Below the pieces are notes generated by a model. It did no database searches. It saw only the letters and a list, made by a program, of their open reading frames with translations, and had not been told where the DNA came from. The position numbers and the translations under genes were made by a program. From Cochleicola gelatinilyticus (GTDB taxonomy: Bacteria; Bacteroidota; Bacteroidia; Flavobacteriales; Flavobacteriaceae), in the NCBI RefSeq assembly GCF_001637325.1, contig NZ_LRXL01000037.1, forward strand, positions 310,001-374,000: a DNA stretch of 64,000 bases, given 5' to 3'. This document shows positions 63,847 through 64,000 of this stretch, piece by piece (the first letter of the stretch is position 1; each line of letters opens with the position of its first letter).

Positions 63847-64000
63847 AGTTTTTATTTTTATCCAGTATTATAAATTTTCCAGTTTTGCTTTTCGGGGTAC
63901 TGGAGTAGGTTAGGAGCTTATCCCCAACCTACAACCCCTGTAACTGAGTAATGTTACATATATAAATAGTCCTTTTTTACAGAAAGTATGATTTCCAATT
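63847..64000. other. Upstream region of the replication-like gene (to window edge)
   Basis: No ORF. It contains GTAAC and GTTAC as inverted arms around TGAGTAAT near 63939-63955, and the minus-strand promoter for the gene at 62653 must lie here. The element continues to the right. Confidence 0.4.

Overview
The window is AT-rich chromosomal DNA of a member of the phylum Bacteroidota, most likely a marine or environmental Flavobacteriaceae. This rests on the subtype iii type VI secretion genes (T6SSiii), the STN/CarboxypepD_reg TonB-dependent receptor with a DUF4249 partner, flavobacterial-style lipoproteins, and promoters of the Bacteroidetes TAnnTTTG type. I see no rRNA, tRNA or CRISPR array.

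Layout. (1) 1-8436: carbohydrate catabolism: two GH13 alpha-amylase-family lipoproteins (the first entering from the left edge), pfkA, gap, a BadF-type sugar kinase and pgi. (2) 8578-11103: a four-gene unit ending in a NarL-type histidine kinase and response regulator. (3) 11357-15704: T6SSiii sheath and ATPase genes tssH-tssB-tssC. (4) 15746-37946, nearly all on the minus strand: a T6SS effector island. Read in the direction of transcription it holds two Hcp (TssD) genes, a zinc-metallopeptidase effector with immunity lipoprotein, a second decayed immunity paralogue, VgrG1, a PAAR protein with a large insertion and a membrane partner, a second metallopeptidase/immunity pair, VgrG2, a 446-residue protein of unknown family, a full-length PAAR-Rhs toxin with immunity gene, and then four orphan Rhs tip/immunity cassettes plus one toxin-less core remnant. 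The tips look like previous toxin ends displaced from the intact rhs gene; they decay with distance and three of the core fragments are interrupted by a REP-like hairpin element. (5) 38850-46951: T6SSiii baseplate and membrane-complex genes: tssN, tssG and a C40 peptidase on the minus strand; tssE, tssF, tssP, tssK, tssO on the plus strand. No tssQ or tssR candidate was recognised. (6) 46954-53487: exported protein, TonB-dependent receptor, DUF4249 lipoprotein and a large exported protein, a nutrient-uptake locus. (7) 53568-64000: a yifB/comM-type gene cut after its conserved SPHHTISDV segment, followed by a mobile element with an AbiC-like protein, a large serine recombinase, a minimal tyrosine recombinase, an orphan DNA methyltransferase, its own sigma-70-like factor and a winged-helix replication-like protein. 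The element runs off the right edge, so the distal yifB half is not visible.

How it works together. Sheath, baseplate, ATPase and membrane genes would build a contact-dependent injection machine; the island between them supplies Hcp, two VgrG spikes, PAAR tips, toxins and matched immunity. The most interesting structures are the Rhs cassette graveyard with REP-like insertions, the PAAR fold split by an effector-like domain, and the yifB-targeted element with three copies of an operator-like palindrome in front of its genes.
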